A stretch of DNA of 64,000 nucleotides. Origin: Ianthella basta. Its lineage: Eukaryota > Porifera > Demospongiae > Verongiida > Ianthellidae. Location of the stretch: NCBI GenBank assembly GCA_964019415.1, contig OZ025889.1:186001-250000 (forward strand). Reading direction: 5' to 3'. Below, piece by piece: positions 34,795 to 46,700 of the stretch. A model generated the notes under the pieces. It was not told where the DNA came from. It did no database searches and saw only the letters and a list, made by a program, of their open reading frames with translations. The translations under genes and the position numbers were made by a program. Position 1 is the first letter of the stretch. Each line of letters opens with the position of its first letter.

Positions 34795-36403
34795 TCATGC
34801 ACGCACTGGACACATGCATACCTTGAAGTTTTGACCATCACAGAACAGCAGTGTGCTTCCCTCTCGGTTGTACCGAAGTAGCCCAATGTTCTCCCCATTG
34901 CAAATGTCTTCTGGTTGCAGGATGCCCACTACAGCATTGCCTGGTGGTCCGGGGAGGCCTTTGCGTCCAGATTCACCAGGGGGGCCAGGGGGCCCAGATG
35001 GACCGGGATCACCCTGGGGGGGTGATAATTGACAATTAGGTATTGGTTAGAGATATTGAAGAGTCACACATGGACTGCACCAATGGATGCTCCTATATAT
35101 TGCAAAGATTAAAGTGTAGATTTCTGCACTCAGTTACCTGTGTCCCATTTCCTCCTGGAGGACCTACAGGTCCCTGAGGTCCAGGATCTCCAGGACCTCC
35201 AGGTAATCCTTCACCCTGTAGAAGAAGACGGGAACAGACATGGAAGTGTGCATGAGAAGTCAACAACCACAGCTACAGAGTGCCCGGGATACTCACTGGA
35301 TCTCCCTTCTCTCCCACATTGCCAACACCACCAGGTGGCCCAGGTGGACCAGGCTCCCCAGGGTCCCCTTGCCCTCCTGATGCTCCTGTGGTTCCATCAT
35401 TACCAGGGGCACCAGGCTGCCCAGGTGGTCCAGGTGGTCCTGCCTGTCCCTGGGTGCCTGGGTCTCCAGGGTCACCCTGTGTTAGAGATGGTAGCAGCTA
35501 ACAGTGACTGCATACATCACACATGCACCCTCCTTCCTCTCTCCTCCCCTCTCACCTTTGTACCTGGCCCACCAGAGCCAATGGTTGCCCTCAATGCCCA
35601 GTGGTAGCAGAGCTGATCGAAGGAGAAGGAGAACAAGTTGACAAACAAACCAAACTCTATGCATCCCTTGCACCCTCTCCCTCCAGCTCCTCCTGCATGC
35701 CCCCAAAGCACCAGTTACTCACATTGGGGTCACATTGGCCTCTAGTACCACTCGGCCCAGGTGGGCCGGGTGGTCCTTTGACACCAGGCTCGCCCGTACA
35801 GACACATCGGCCGCCAGTACCACTAGGTGGAGGTGCAGCTACAGTGGACCAGGTACACATAAACATTAGTCCATAGTTTAGCCCTATGCTGTCCTGTTTA
35901 GCGTGATGTGGTGTGGTGTGGTGTAGTGTAGTGTAGTGTAGTGTGGTGTAGTGTAGTGTAGTGTGGTGTGGTGTGGTGTGGTGTGGTGTAGTGTAGTGTA
36001 GTGTGGTGTGGTGTGGTGTGGTGTGGTGTGGTGTAGTGTAGTGTAGTGTAGTGTAGTGTGGTGTAGTGTAGTGTAGTGTGGTGTAGTGTGGTGTGGTGTG
36101 GTGTAGTGTAGTGTGGTGTGGTGTAGTGTAGTGTGGTGTAGTGTAGTGTGGTGTAGTGTAGTGTAGTGTAGTGTGGTGTGGTGCAGTGTAGTGTGGTGTA
36201 GTGTAGTGTAGTGTGGTGTGGTGTAGTGTGGTGTGGTGTGGTGTGATAAGATGGTCTTACGTGTATGGTAAAAGGTACCACTCACTGCCCCTAAGCAGAC
36301 ATACAGCACCAATACACGTGTCCTGCACACATACACAAGGGAGAAAGTGATTGGAGCACTCGTCCATTCAGTAGAAGGGGAGAGGGAGACTGACTCACCA
36401 CAT
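34795..36403 (-). CDS. Short secreted collagen-like protein, paralogue 3
   Basis: Seven exons, in order: 36399-36403, 36261-36322, 35723-35838, 35556-35612, 35297-35476, 35138-35215, 34795-35013, giving about 238 aa. Same architecture as paralogues 1 and 2. The short exon 3 has an uninterrupted helix ([19 protein letters not shown]) between CVCTG and CDPN. Exon 5 again has exactly 20 Gly-X-Y triplets. The C-terminal module ends [16 protein letters not shown] with a stop at 34795, like paralogue 2. The signal peptide exon is nearly identical to that of paralogue 2. Cys residues at both ends of the helical blocks could link chains; this is inference. Confidence 0.82.
35903..36245. repeat. gtgtagtgtgg array in intron 2 of collagen gene 3
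   Basis: About 340 bp of gtgta and gtgtg pentamers beginning about 15 bp inside intron 2 on the gene strand. Confidence 0.95.
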
Positions 36404-36962
36404 GCTGCAACTCTGTTGGCTCACTCTGACAGAAGACAACCAGGAGGGTTGCCAAGCAGGAGGGCTTTAATAGCAGAGGAGGCCATGTATGATGTGACAA
36501 TATTTACAGACGCACAGTCAATCGATGACTGATTCAGCTGCCCTGTCATCTGCTCTACGAACCCTTTCAAGTGCTGACCCAACCTTTAGAGAGCTGTCTG
36601 CCTTCCACCTCAATAGCCATGCAGTGCACACCTCCGAACTGTAGTGCTTCTGCCTCACCACACCCTCACAGCCAGGACTATTGCAGGCATGCACACAGAG
36701 TGGCAGTAACCCAGTAACCGCAGTGACTGCCAGTCTGCTGTCTGCAACACATCACAACATGACCACTGTTTTCACCTCTTTGATCTTAGGGGTGTGGCTA
36801 TATATTGAGTACATGGTCCACCAGCCACACCTCCGGGCATGCACAAGGGACAGTGCATGTGTCCATCACCCAGTGATTGCTGGTTGGCAGTGGCTGTGCA
36901 CACAGCGTGTGCTGTTGTTGTGTTGTTGTTGTTGTTGTTGTGTGTTTGTGCACCTTGTCTGT

Positions 36963-37000
<38 letters not shown>

Positions 37001-37726
37001 TTGTCGCATGATTGTGATTGTGTGTGAGTTGTCTGTTATGTGTGCAGTGGTGGAGTCAGTAGCTATGCAGTTGGTATGGGAGGTGGCCCAGCCAGGGAGG
37101 AAGGTGAAATGAAGTCAATGGAGTGAGGGCAGTGAGGTGTGCCTTGCCTGACTGTCTGAGTGGAGTGACATAAATAAACTATCGATTGTATTGGCCAAAA
37201 AGGACAGTCAAAGGAAGTGCTAATAAGAGCCCTTCAATGTGCAAGGAGGGAAGCATGTCCTGTGCTTTGTTGGCCAATCAGGGACACCTGCTGGAGGAGG
37301 CTGCTCTGTGAATGGGCCCAAACAGACACACCTCAGTGCAAAGGCAGCAGCCACATACAACCAACCAGCCATTGAAGACACCTCACAGCCAAGGAGGTGT
37401 CTGAAGCCATCCCACCCACTGTCGCGCCGCGTAGCACATATATAGCCCACATCCACTGGAGTATGTGCAACGGCCAACTTCTGATATTTGCTGGACACGC
37501 CCACTTCTTGTGCCAATGCATTTGATAAGAATTAATATACCAACAATTATTCAATACCATAGTAAGTGATAGAGTACAAAACCACATACATAACTGTCAT
37601 GGAATATGATCTACTTGCCTGCCAATATTTACTGCTACAGTACAAAACCAAGAAGCCATACAAAAGGTGAAAACCACTTGGTTAGTTTGTTAGTGTTCTG
37701 CTTTGTTACCTGTCCCTTCCCTCGAG
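36404..37726. other. Intergenic: collagen gene 3 upstream and myosin VIIa 3' side
   Basis: Contains a (gtt)n run near 36914-36940 and a (gt)n run at 36966-36999. No supported gene. The part next to 37726 should be the myosin VIIa 3' UTR. Confidence 0.6.
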
Positions 37727-40700
37727 TTAGTGCCGCCGGGGGGTGCCCCGGGAGCGAGAGGCACCTTGCTTGCGCTGACGGTTCATGGTTGTCAGCATCA
37801 GAGAGATGTAGGAGGTGAGGAGGTCATCCATCTTGTAGCCCTGTGCATTGTAGGGGGAGGGGAGGGGAGGGGAGGGGAGGGGGAAGGGAGGGAGGAGGGT
37901 AGGGTAGGAGAGAGTTTAATGGTTTGTTGATGTCACTCAGCTAATTGGAGTGGGCTGTGGCCCTCTCCCACCAAGCCCCTTAACCTTCCACCATGTGCCA
38001 GACAGCCAGTGGCAGGTGACAGTCACAACACAGAGGGGTGAAGGCTTCCTATGGCCTAACTGGGCCACAGCTATGCAAGGTTGTGAGCAGTGTGGCAAGT
38101 TTCCAATTTATGGTCCTCATTACCTTACCATTGTGTGCTAGTACAAGTCAGTCTTCCACTTTGAGGTGGCACTATTGATGGGCATACAAATCAATTCATT
38201 GATTCATCTATTGATTGGTAATGCACCACCCTCTCCATCCCCTCCCCTCCCCTCCCCTCCCTCCTCCCCTCCCCTCCTCTCCTCTCCCACTACCTCTCTC
38301 CTCCCCTCTCCATCCCCTCCCCTCCCCTCCTCTCCCCCTCCCTCTCTCCATCCCCTCCCCTCCCCTCCTCTCCCACTCCCTCTCTCCATCCCCTCCCCTC
38401 CCCTCCCCTCCCCTCCTCTCCCCTCCCCTCCCCTCCCCTCCCCTCCCCTTCCCTCCCTCCTCCCCTCACCAGTGAGGTCTCACACAGCAGACGGTTCCCA
38501 CGAACAAGGTTACCGATGGTCATGTGGAAATAGTTGTTGCCGCTGGACCAGTTGCTGATCTTGGTGAAGGGGTAGTTGGCCAGGATGTCCTTGGTCTGCG
38601 GGTGGATGAGGCTCACTCCGTTCTTGTTAATGGCAATCAAGAGCACCTCGGGGAACTGAGGCTCAGTTTGTTGCTGGAGAGGAAAGGGTTGTGCAACTAT
38701 GTAGCCAGCTGCAATCTGATTGATCAGTTGGTTTACTGCCCCCCCCCCCCCCCCCCCCCACGCTAGTGGTGGTGGCCATAATGCACACTCATGACATGTG
38801 AAGGTGGTTGTCTAGAGACTCTCACCTTGACTTCAAAGAAGGCGGAGCCAAATGTGGGCCAGCGACTGATGATCTTGAGGAACCCAATCTTTGCGTCTTC
38901 TTTTGACCGAGCAGCATGTTTGTTGAAGTTGGCAATGATGGCCTAGTGCAGTGTGGGAGGTAAGAATTAGCTGTGACACTGTGTGCGTGCGTGCACGCGC
39001 GCGTGTGTGTGTGTGTGTCTGTCTGTCTGTGTGTGTTGCCACTTTTACCTTCTTCCAGTCATCAGGGCTGAGCTGACGGATCATGTCATAGGGGACAAGT
39101 TGGTTGAGGGCAGACCTGAGGGGAGGGGAGGGGGAGGGGAAGGGGAGGTGAATGGATGTCACTTGTGATGGAGGTTGTACAGTAGGGATGTGCATCACAC
39201 GCTCATAGTATGTGCCACACATGCACTCACGGTATCTGCTGGAAGTGAGCCTTTGTGTCCCCAAACCTGACTCGGTAGATGAGAGCTCCCAAAGCAGCAC
39301 ACTCCTCCAGAGTGCACCTGTGGTAGCCTCTGAGGTACTTGGGCAACTCCTGTGGGAGGGGTGAGGTGGGAGGGGTGAGGTAGGAGGGGTGAGGTGGGAG
39401 GGGTGAGGTGGGAGGGGTGAGGTAGGAGGGGTGAGGTGGGAGGGGTGAGGTGGGAGGGGTGTGGTAGGAGGGGTGAGGTGGGAGGGATAAGGTGGGAGGG
39501 GTGAGATGGGAGGGGTGAGGTGGGAGGGGTGAGGTGGGAGGGGTGAGGTGGAAGGGGTGAGGTGGGAGGGGTGAGGTGAAAGGGGTGAGGTAGGAGGGGT
39601 GAGGTGGGAGGGATAAGGTGGGAGGGGTGAGGTAGGAGGGGTGAGGTGGGAGGGGTGAGGTAGGAGGGGTGAGATGGGAGGGGTGAGGTGGGAGGGATAA
39701 GGTGGGAGGGGTGAGGCAGGAGGGGTGAGGTGGGAGGAGTGAGGTGGAAGGGGTGAGGTGGGAGGGGTGAGGTGGGAGGGGTGAGGTGGAAGGGGTGAGG
39801 TGGGAGGGGTGAGGTGGAAGGGGTGAGGTGGGAGGGATAAGGTGGGAGGGGTGAGATGGGAGGGGTGAGGTGTGAGGGATAAGGTGGGAGGGGTGAGGTG
39901 GGAGGGGTGAGGTGGGAGGGATAAGGTGGAAGGGGTGAGGTAGGATGGGTGAGTGGGAGGGATAAGGTGGGAGGGGTGAGGTGGGAGGGGTGAGATGGGA
40001 GGGATAAGGTGGGAGGGGTGAGGTGGGAGGGGTGAGGTGGGAGGGGTGAGATGGGAGGGGTGAGGTGGAAGGGGTGAGGTGGGAGGGGTGAGGTGGGAGG
40101 AGTGAGGTGTGAGGGATAAGGTGGGAGGGGTGAGGTGGGAGGGGTGAGGTGGGAGGGGTGAGATGGGAGGGGTGAGGTGGAAGGGGTGAGGTGGGAGGGG
40201 TGAGGTGGGAGGAGTGAGGTGGGAGGGGTAGGAGGGAGGGGTGAGGTAGGAGGGGTGAGGTGGGAGGGGTGAAGTGTAATGTGGAAGGGTGTAGTGTGGT
40301 GTGGTGTGATGTGGTCGTCCTCACCTGGTGGTAGTGGAACATGCAGTCTGCAATGGGGTCCCTGCCAATGACGGTGGTGGACCAGAGCTTCTTCATGAAG
40401 AACACCTGATAAGTAAGGTTGTAGGAGGAGGTGTCCTTGGTGGGGCGGGCACGCCTGAGCCACTCAGTTAGGTGACGCACAAAGTCAAAGAAGAAGTCGC
40501 CCTCAGGCACACTGATCACTGGAGGGGTGGATCGGGAGTTGGGTCAGGTCAGATGGGTTCTCTCCCCTCCCCACCCTCTCCCCCTCACCTTTATCCTGTA
40601 TCTTGACAAAGAGGGAAAACCCTTCAGCACTCTTCAGGCCAAGCCGTTCAGCAATGTTAGAGCAGAAGTCTTTTGATCGTGTGCTGGAGTCCACCTCAAA

Positions 40701-43700
40701 GGCTTGGTTGCTGTCATCGGGGAAGAACACCTTGTGGAAGATCTGTGTGGTCTTGTTCTGTGCATGCATCAGGACAAGGAGGGACAGCCCACACATGACA
40801 TGGCTCAGTCACAGCATGCATCATCCACTGCCCCTCCCCCAACCCAGTTCTGACCCTCCCCCACCTGAATGGCATCCACTTCCACTAGGTGAGGTGGGTA
40901 TTTGCGTTGCCCGGTCTTTGTTGTCTTGAGGAGACGATGGTGGCAGTCACTGGCAATGGGCTGCCGTCCCATCTTGGAGCGGAGGAACTGGACCACCTCC
41001 TTCTGTAGGATAGAGCTGAGGGGGGAGGGGAGACAGGGTGACCCACTTTATAGGTGATCTAGCCCACAGTCACTGAGAAGAGTCTATCTGTACAAACCTG
41101 CAAGGGAACAGGCCAGTGGACAGCCAGAGGAGCTCCCATCCTCGCTCCTCACTTGTCCGCAGTCGGTTGTCTGTCAACTGTCTGATCAACTGACAGTAAA
41201 TCTCATCCCTCAGTGGCTCCTAGGGGCAAGGTGAGAAGGGATGAGGTAAACATGGAGTCGAGGTGACAGTGGTGGTTGCCATGCCAACTTACATGGAGCA
41301 GTGGTGGTTCAAAGATGGCATCAGTGAGTTCTGTGCTCAGTCTGAGCTTCTTGCTGGGGTAGTCACCCATGTACTTCATGATAGGTGGGGAGGAGTCAAG
41401 GACAATGGTTTCAAATTACAGGAAATTACTCACGGTGAGCAAAGCACACCAGATCCCCAATACACAGACTAGACCCTACAGCCGTCTAGAGCCCACCCAC
41501 TAGACCCCTACAGCCGTCTAGCCCCCACCCACTAGACCCCACCCACTAGACCCCTACAGCCGTCTAGAGCCCACCCACTAGACCCCTACAGCCGTCTAGC
41601 CCCCACCCACTAGACCCCTACAGCCGTCTAGAGCCCACCCACTAGACCCCTACAGCCGTCTAGACCCCACCCACTAGACCCCTACAGCCGTCTAGAGCCC
41701 ACCCACTAGACACCCCTACAGCCGTCTAGAGCCCACCCACTAGACCCCTACAGCCGTCTAGATCCCACCCACTAGACACCCGTACAGATGCCCAGACCCC
41801 ACCCACTAGACCCCTACAGCCGTCCAGACCCCACCCACTACACACCCCTACAGCCGTCCAGACCCCACCCACTACACACCCTTACAGATGTCCAGACCCC
41901 ACCCACCCAGCCCCACATTCCCTTAAAAGGATATCCAAGAATGCCTGACACGCCTTCTGCTGCACCTCTTCTGATTGGCTGCTCAACTTCTTCAGGAGAG
42001 GCTTCTTCACTGGATCCTGGAGGGAGCCAGGAGGACACTTGGACATGACATGCCACACCTCTTACCCTAGCGCAGGACCATGTCCATCCCAGTATCACAA
42101 CCCTTACCCTAGTGAAGGACCAAGGCTGTCCTGAGTCCTTGCGTCGGAAGGTGCTGGAGGAAAGGGTGTGGCGGAGGGTCCTCTTGGGAGGGGGCAGGAA
42201 GTAGTCATATGAGTACTGCTCCAGTGTGTGTGGCTTCTCTGCAACCTCCAGCCGACCAAGAGCAGACTGGGTGGTCTCCAGGATACGCTCCGTCTCTGGG
42301 TTCTGGTCAGCAAACAGGGCCTGCAGACAGGTAGGACAGTGACGGCAACAGTGACAGCACTAGTGACAGCATTGGTAACAGTTGGTGACAATTGTCACAG
42401 AAACAGCAATGGCAACAGTGACAGTAGTGACAGTAACAGTGATGACACTGTAGACAGTGACACACAGCTAACAGCAATAAGTAGTGACAATAGTTACAGT
42501 AACAATGATGACGCCAGTGACAGTGACAGCACCATTGTGACACATGTCCTAGTGCAAAGTTACAGTATGTAGCCAGCAGTTGCTGTGCACCTACCAAGAC
42601 CTCTGGGGGTGGCCGGGTGATGGCGGGCAACACATAGACACACTCGGCTGGGAAATCCCCCTTCTCTCCTGTCCTCTCACAGATACCACTGCACCACCCG
42701 CTAGACATGACGTCCTGCCCGTCCTCATTGTCCAGACGGATCAGGTCACCCTTCTTGAAGCTCAGAAAAGCAGACCCCTCACCTGGACACGCCCACAAGA
42801 TGGCAGAGATCATTGGATACAACACACCATGTCCCAGTCCAGATCAACCTTCAGTTGGATCTAATATCACTCCACCTGTAAGTGCCCTCCCTGGCCCGCC
42901 CACCCATAACTACCCTCGCCCCCTGCCCACCCACTCACCAGGGCTCTGGTAGTCCATCATAGCAATGACGTACTTGCTTCTTTTCTTGAGACCTTCCAAA
43001 AAGTGCATCACCAGATCTCGGATGTCTTCTCCATTGGTGGACGTGAAGGTGTACTCGTCACCTTTGATGGTTGTGATGGAGAAACTCTGGCCCTGTCCTC
43101 GCCCAGCTCTAAATAGGGAGTCAAAATGGGAATCACATGACAGTCACACGACAGTCACATGGCTGTGATGTAGTGTGTGTTGGTGGTGCAGTGTGCCACG
43201 TCTACAACTGTCGACCCACAAAGAGGGCAGTGTCCCTAAGCCCCACCCACCTGCTGCTGGACACGTTGGTAAGCTCTGGGAATGAGCACTCCAGCAGGAC
43301 ATGCTCCTGGTCGTCCACGATGTACACTCCTGTCCAGTTGACGGCGATGATGACATCGTTCTTGGGCAGAGTGGGCCCACTGAACTTGTAGGCTTCGTAG
43401 AACCGAGAGAATAGCAGGGGCCACTTCAGCTTGGCAAACATCACAATCTCCTCCTTGACACGAGTGCGGTCAATCCGTTCCTTCACATACCGAGCCTACC
43501 ACAGTGGGAGGGGCCACAATGACACAATGAGCACAGCAACACCACCTCGTGGGTTGGGTTGGACCCCACATGCTGGCCGAGCCCTCACCTTCTTGTAAGA
43601 GTTGATGATCATCTGTGTCCACTTGTCAATGGCACCGGAGCCCTGCAGAAGTGCATCAGGGATGTAGCCGGGCACCAGGGTCGCCAGCCGCTCAGCATTG

Positions 43701-46700
43701 AGGTCCAGACCATACTCAACATAGTACTGTTGGGCCGCAAGCGCAGTGAGGTCTTCCGTCTAGACAGGGAGACGACCAGACACAACCCACTTGACGATAT
43801 GGACCACACACCCCTATCCCACATGCAGTGACACTTACCCGATCACAGCGGTACTCCCCAAACTTGATTCCCCGGACCACCTGCTGGTAGATCAGGCTGG
43901 TCCCAACTGGGTCTTCAGAGGGGCTGTGCCATGGAGCAAAGATCTCCTTGCGGAAGAAGAGCCTCCAGGGAGCGTTGCGCTCCTGTGCTCCAAGCTCCTT
44001 GGCGTACTGCTCACACTGCGAGATGGCATCCATCACATGGTCACCACCGCTGCCCAAGGAAGACACCTACAATGAGAGGGATAGGTAGTTCCACTGGCCC
44101 CCTACATAGGCAGTCCCCTCCTTTCCAGCTACACATGCCCAAGGGTGTAGCCAGGGGGGGTTCGGAAGAACCCCCCTCCCTCCTGACTGTGGCCATGAAT
44201 TATGTGCGTTTAGGTAGCTAGACGTCTGGCACACGCGCTAGCTAGCAGACAGTGTCTCGTTTAACGGTAAACGGTTACGCACCAGACCCCGCCCGTCCGT
44301 TGGCGGCCATTTATTCGTGACGTCATACGAGTCATACAGTGTGCATCCTTAGTACTAGAACCCCCCTTTCAGATTCTTGGCTACACCCTTGATGCCCTTC
44401 CCTTCCCTTTGCCGGTCCCACATATCTCACCCCTCACCTTGTCAAAGAGGGCAATGTACAGCGAAAACCCAAACGGATCCTTGAGTGTGATCTTCTCTGC
44501 CAGTTGGGAGCAGAGCTCCTTTGCTGTGGTGGCTGAGTCTGCAAGGAGTGTCCGTGTGTTGCCGTCCATGAAGGTGATCGGCAGCATCAGGGGCTTCTTG
44601 GACTTGGTTGCCTAGAAATGGCAAGGGGGTGGGGTCAATGAACTCAATGTAAAGTGCAAAGGTGTACATGTGGGTGTAGGTGTTTAGGTGTGTGTCGCTG
44701 CACGCACTTGCAGTTCAAGCCAGGAGGGAGGCTGCGTGCGAGTGCCGTTGATCTGGGTACGCCTCAGCCTCTCCTCGCAGTAGGGGGCGTAGCCAGGAGG
44801 GCCCTCACTGATGAAGCAGCGGAGATATTTGATGAACTGAGGAGGGAGGGGGACAGTGAGCTTAGCACGCTCCTACGTAGTCGGTCAGCCATGTGCCAGC
44901 TCACCTTGTCACTTGGGGCAAAGCAGCCGACGCACAGTGATAGGAGGACCCAACCACGAGCATGGGAGGACTTTGAGGGGTTCTGCGTGAGCTGTTTGCA
45001 GATCTGGCAGTAGATCTCATCACGTAGCTCCTCCCTCAGGATGCCGTAGCCAATGATGAAGTGCAGCTTCTCAAGGTTAGTGGTTGGACGCTGCAGAATG
45101 GCCATCTGGTACTCACCTGGCTCTGCGGCATCATCACGCATCATCTCTGCCGCCACATCCTGGTGGCAAGGAGGGATGGGGGAGGTTGTATGACCATACT
45201 GAACACTTCCAGTGAGTGGCCCGAACATGCACCTGACTAAACAGCACCAGTGAACATGCTTGTACAACAACACTCTACCAACCTGTGAAATCTTGCTCTT
45301 CTTTTTCAGCGTCATGGAGGCAATCCTCTTCCGCAGGTTCTCCTTCTTGCGGTCCTCCCTGGTCTGGGCCTGCCCCTCAGCTGGCACCTCTCCAGCCAGC
45401 TCCGCCTCCTGCATTTGCTGCTCCAGCGTGTTGGTGTTGAGCTTCTTGCGGTTGAAGGCCCTTCCAATGGACTGGTACAGGAGCTTGCCAAGACCTTCTC
45501 CAGACTGCACAGGCAGGAGCAGTGCAGTGCAGTGTGGTGTGATAATTTGACACATGTGGTGCAGTGAAGCGTACCTTCTTGTCTCCTTGCTGTGGTGCCT
45601 TGGGTTCAGGCAGGTCCCCCATGAAGCGCCTGATGACAGTCCAGATAGCAAGGGCTGCCTGACGATCATGGTCCAGCTTCAGTGGCAACAAAGGCTGCTT
45701 CAGCTGTCGGTGGATCCAAGAGTGTGTGGCAGCACCCTGGAAGTAGGTGGCTGCAAACTTGGAGAACTTGTACACAGTGATGTCCTCTTCAATCTGAGTG
45801 GAAAGGAGAGATGCAGAGCAAGTTTACAAGTGCAGGTAGCTAGAGGTCACAACAGAAACACCAAACATAAAATTTACTCTACAAGCACTCCACCAAACCT
45901 GGTATCTCCCCCACCAACCCAGTACAGCCCCACCCACCTCCACTGCTGGCAGAGGGAGGTGGGACTCATCTCCTCCCAGATGGTCTGTCACAACGTAGCC
46001 AGGTTGCCCACCAGCCTCCCCACCCAGGAAGCCAAAGATGTCCTCCACCACCTGCGAATCATCTGGGGCCTCCTCACGATCCCGGTCGTGCCTTTCCTCA
46101 ATCTTCTTCAGTTCCTCCTTTTTCTTCTCAATCTCCTGTCGCTGTCGTTCCTCCTCCTCCCGAGCCTGCATCTCAAGGTAAGCCAGGTATTCTTTCTGCT
46201 TGCGTTCTGCTTCCACCTTTGCTTCCTCTGCCTTCATCTTCTTCTTCAGTTCCTCTTCTTCTTGCCGACGTCTCTCTTCAGCCTCCTTCATCCGCTTGTG
46301 GTGTGCCAGCATCTTGCGGTAGCGTCCTCGCTGCTGCTTCATGCGCACTAGTGCCTGCAACAGGACCACTGCTCGCACCTTGACACGGCAGTCACGCCGA
46401 ACAATGTACCCTCGGCACACACGCTGCACAGAAGAAAGGGACACTAACACCTCATTACATCGCCCTCAATGAGTTGGATGCTAAGGGACTAGCAGGCCAG
46501 ACAGGAGCCCACCTGTAGACGTGCAATACGGCCTCGCATGATCCTGAAGTCTCTGGTCAGCACACGCGCCCTCCAGGTTGCTTGGAGACGGCAGAAGCCA
46601 CGCCTCATCTAGGACAAACGGGAAGCATGTGCCCATCACATGCACCAATCAAATCAAAGTATGCCATCAAGGAACCTGCTCCGTGAACCTGTAGTCATGG

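Noticed and set aside
38833..39300. Short frames with (gt)n and mixed-purine tracts as small genes.
   Set aside because: They overlap myosin VIIa exons on the true frame and have no independent support.
39195..40463. Pro/Ser/His-rich proteins read from the 14-bp array.
   Set aside because: They extend from true myosin VIIa exons into the intron only because the repeat lacks stops; splice sites and phase support removal.
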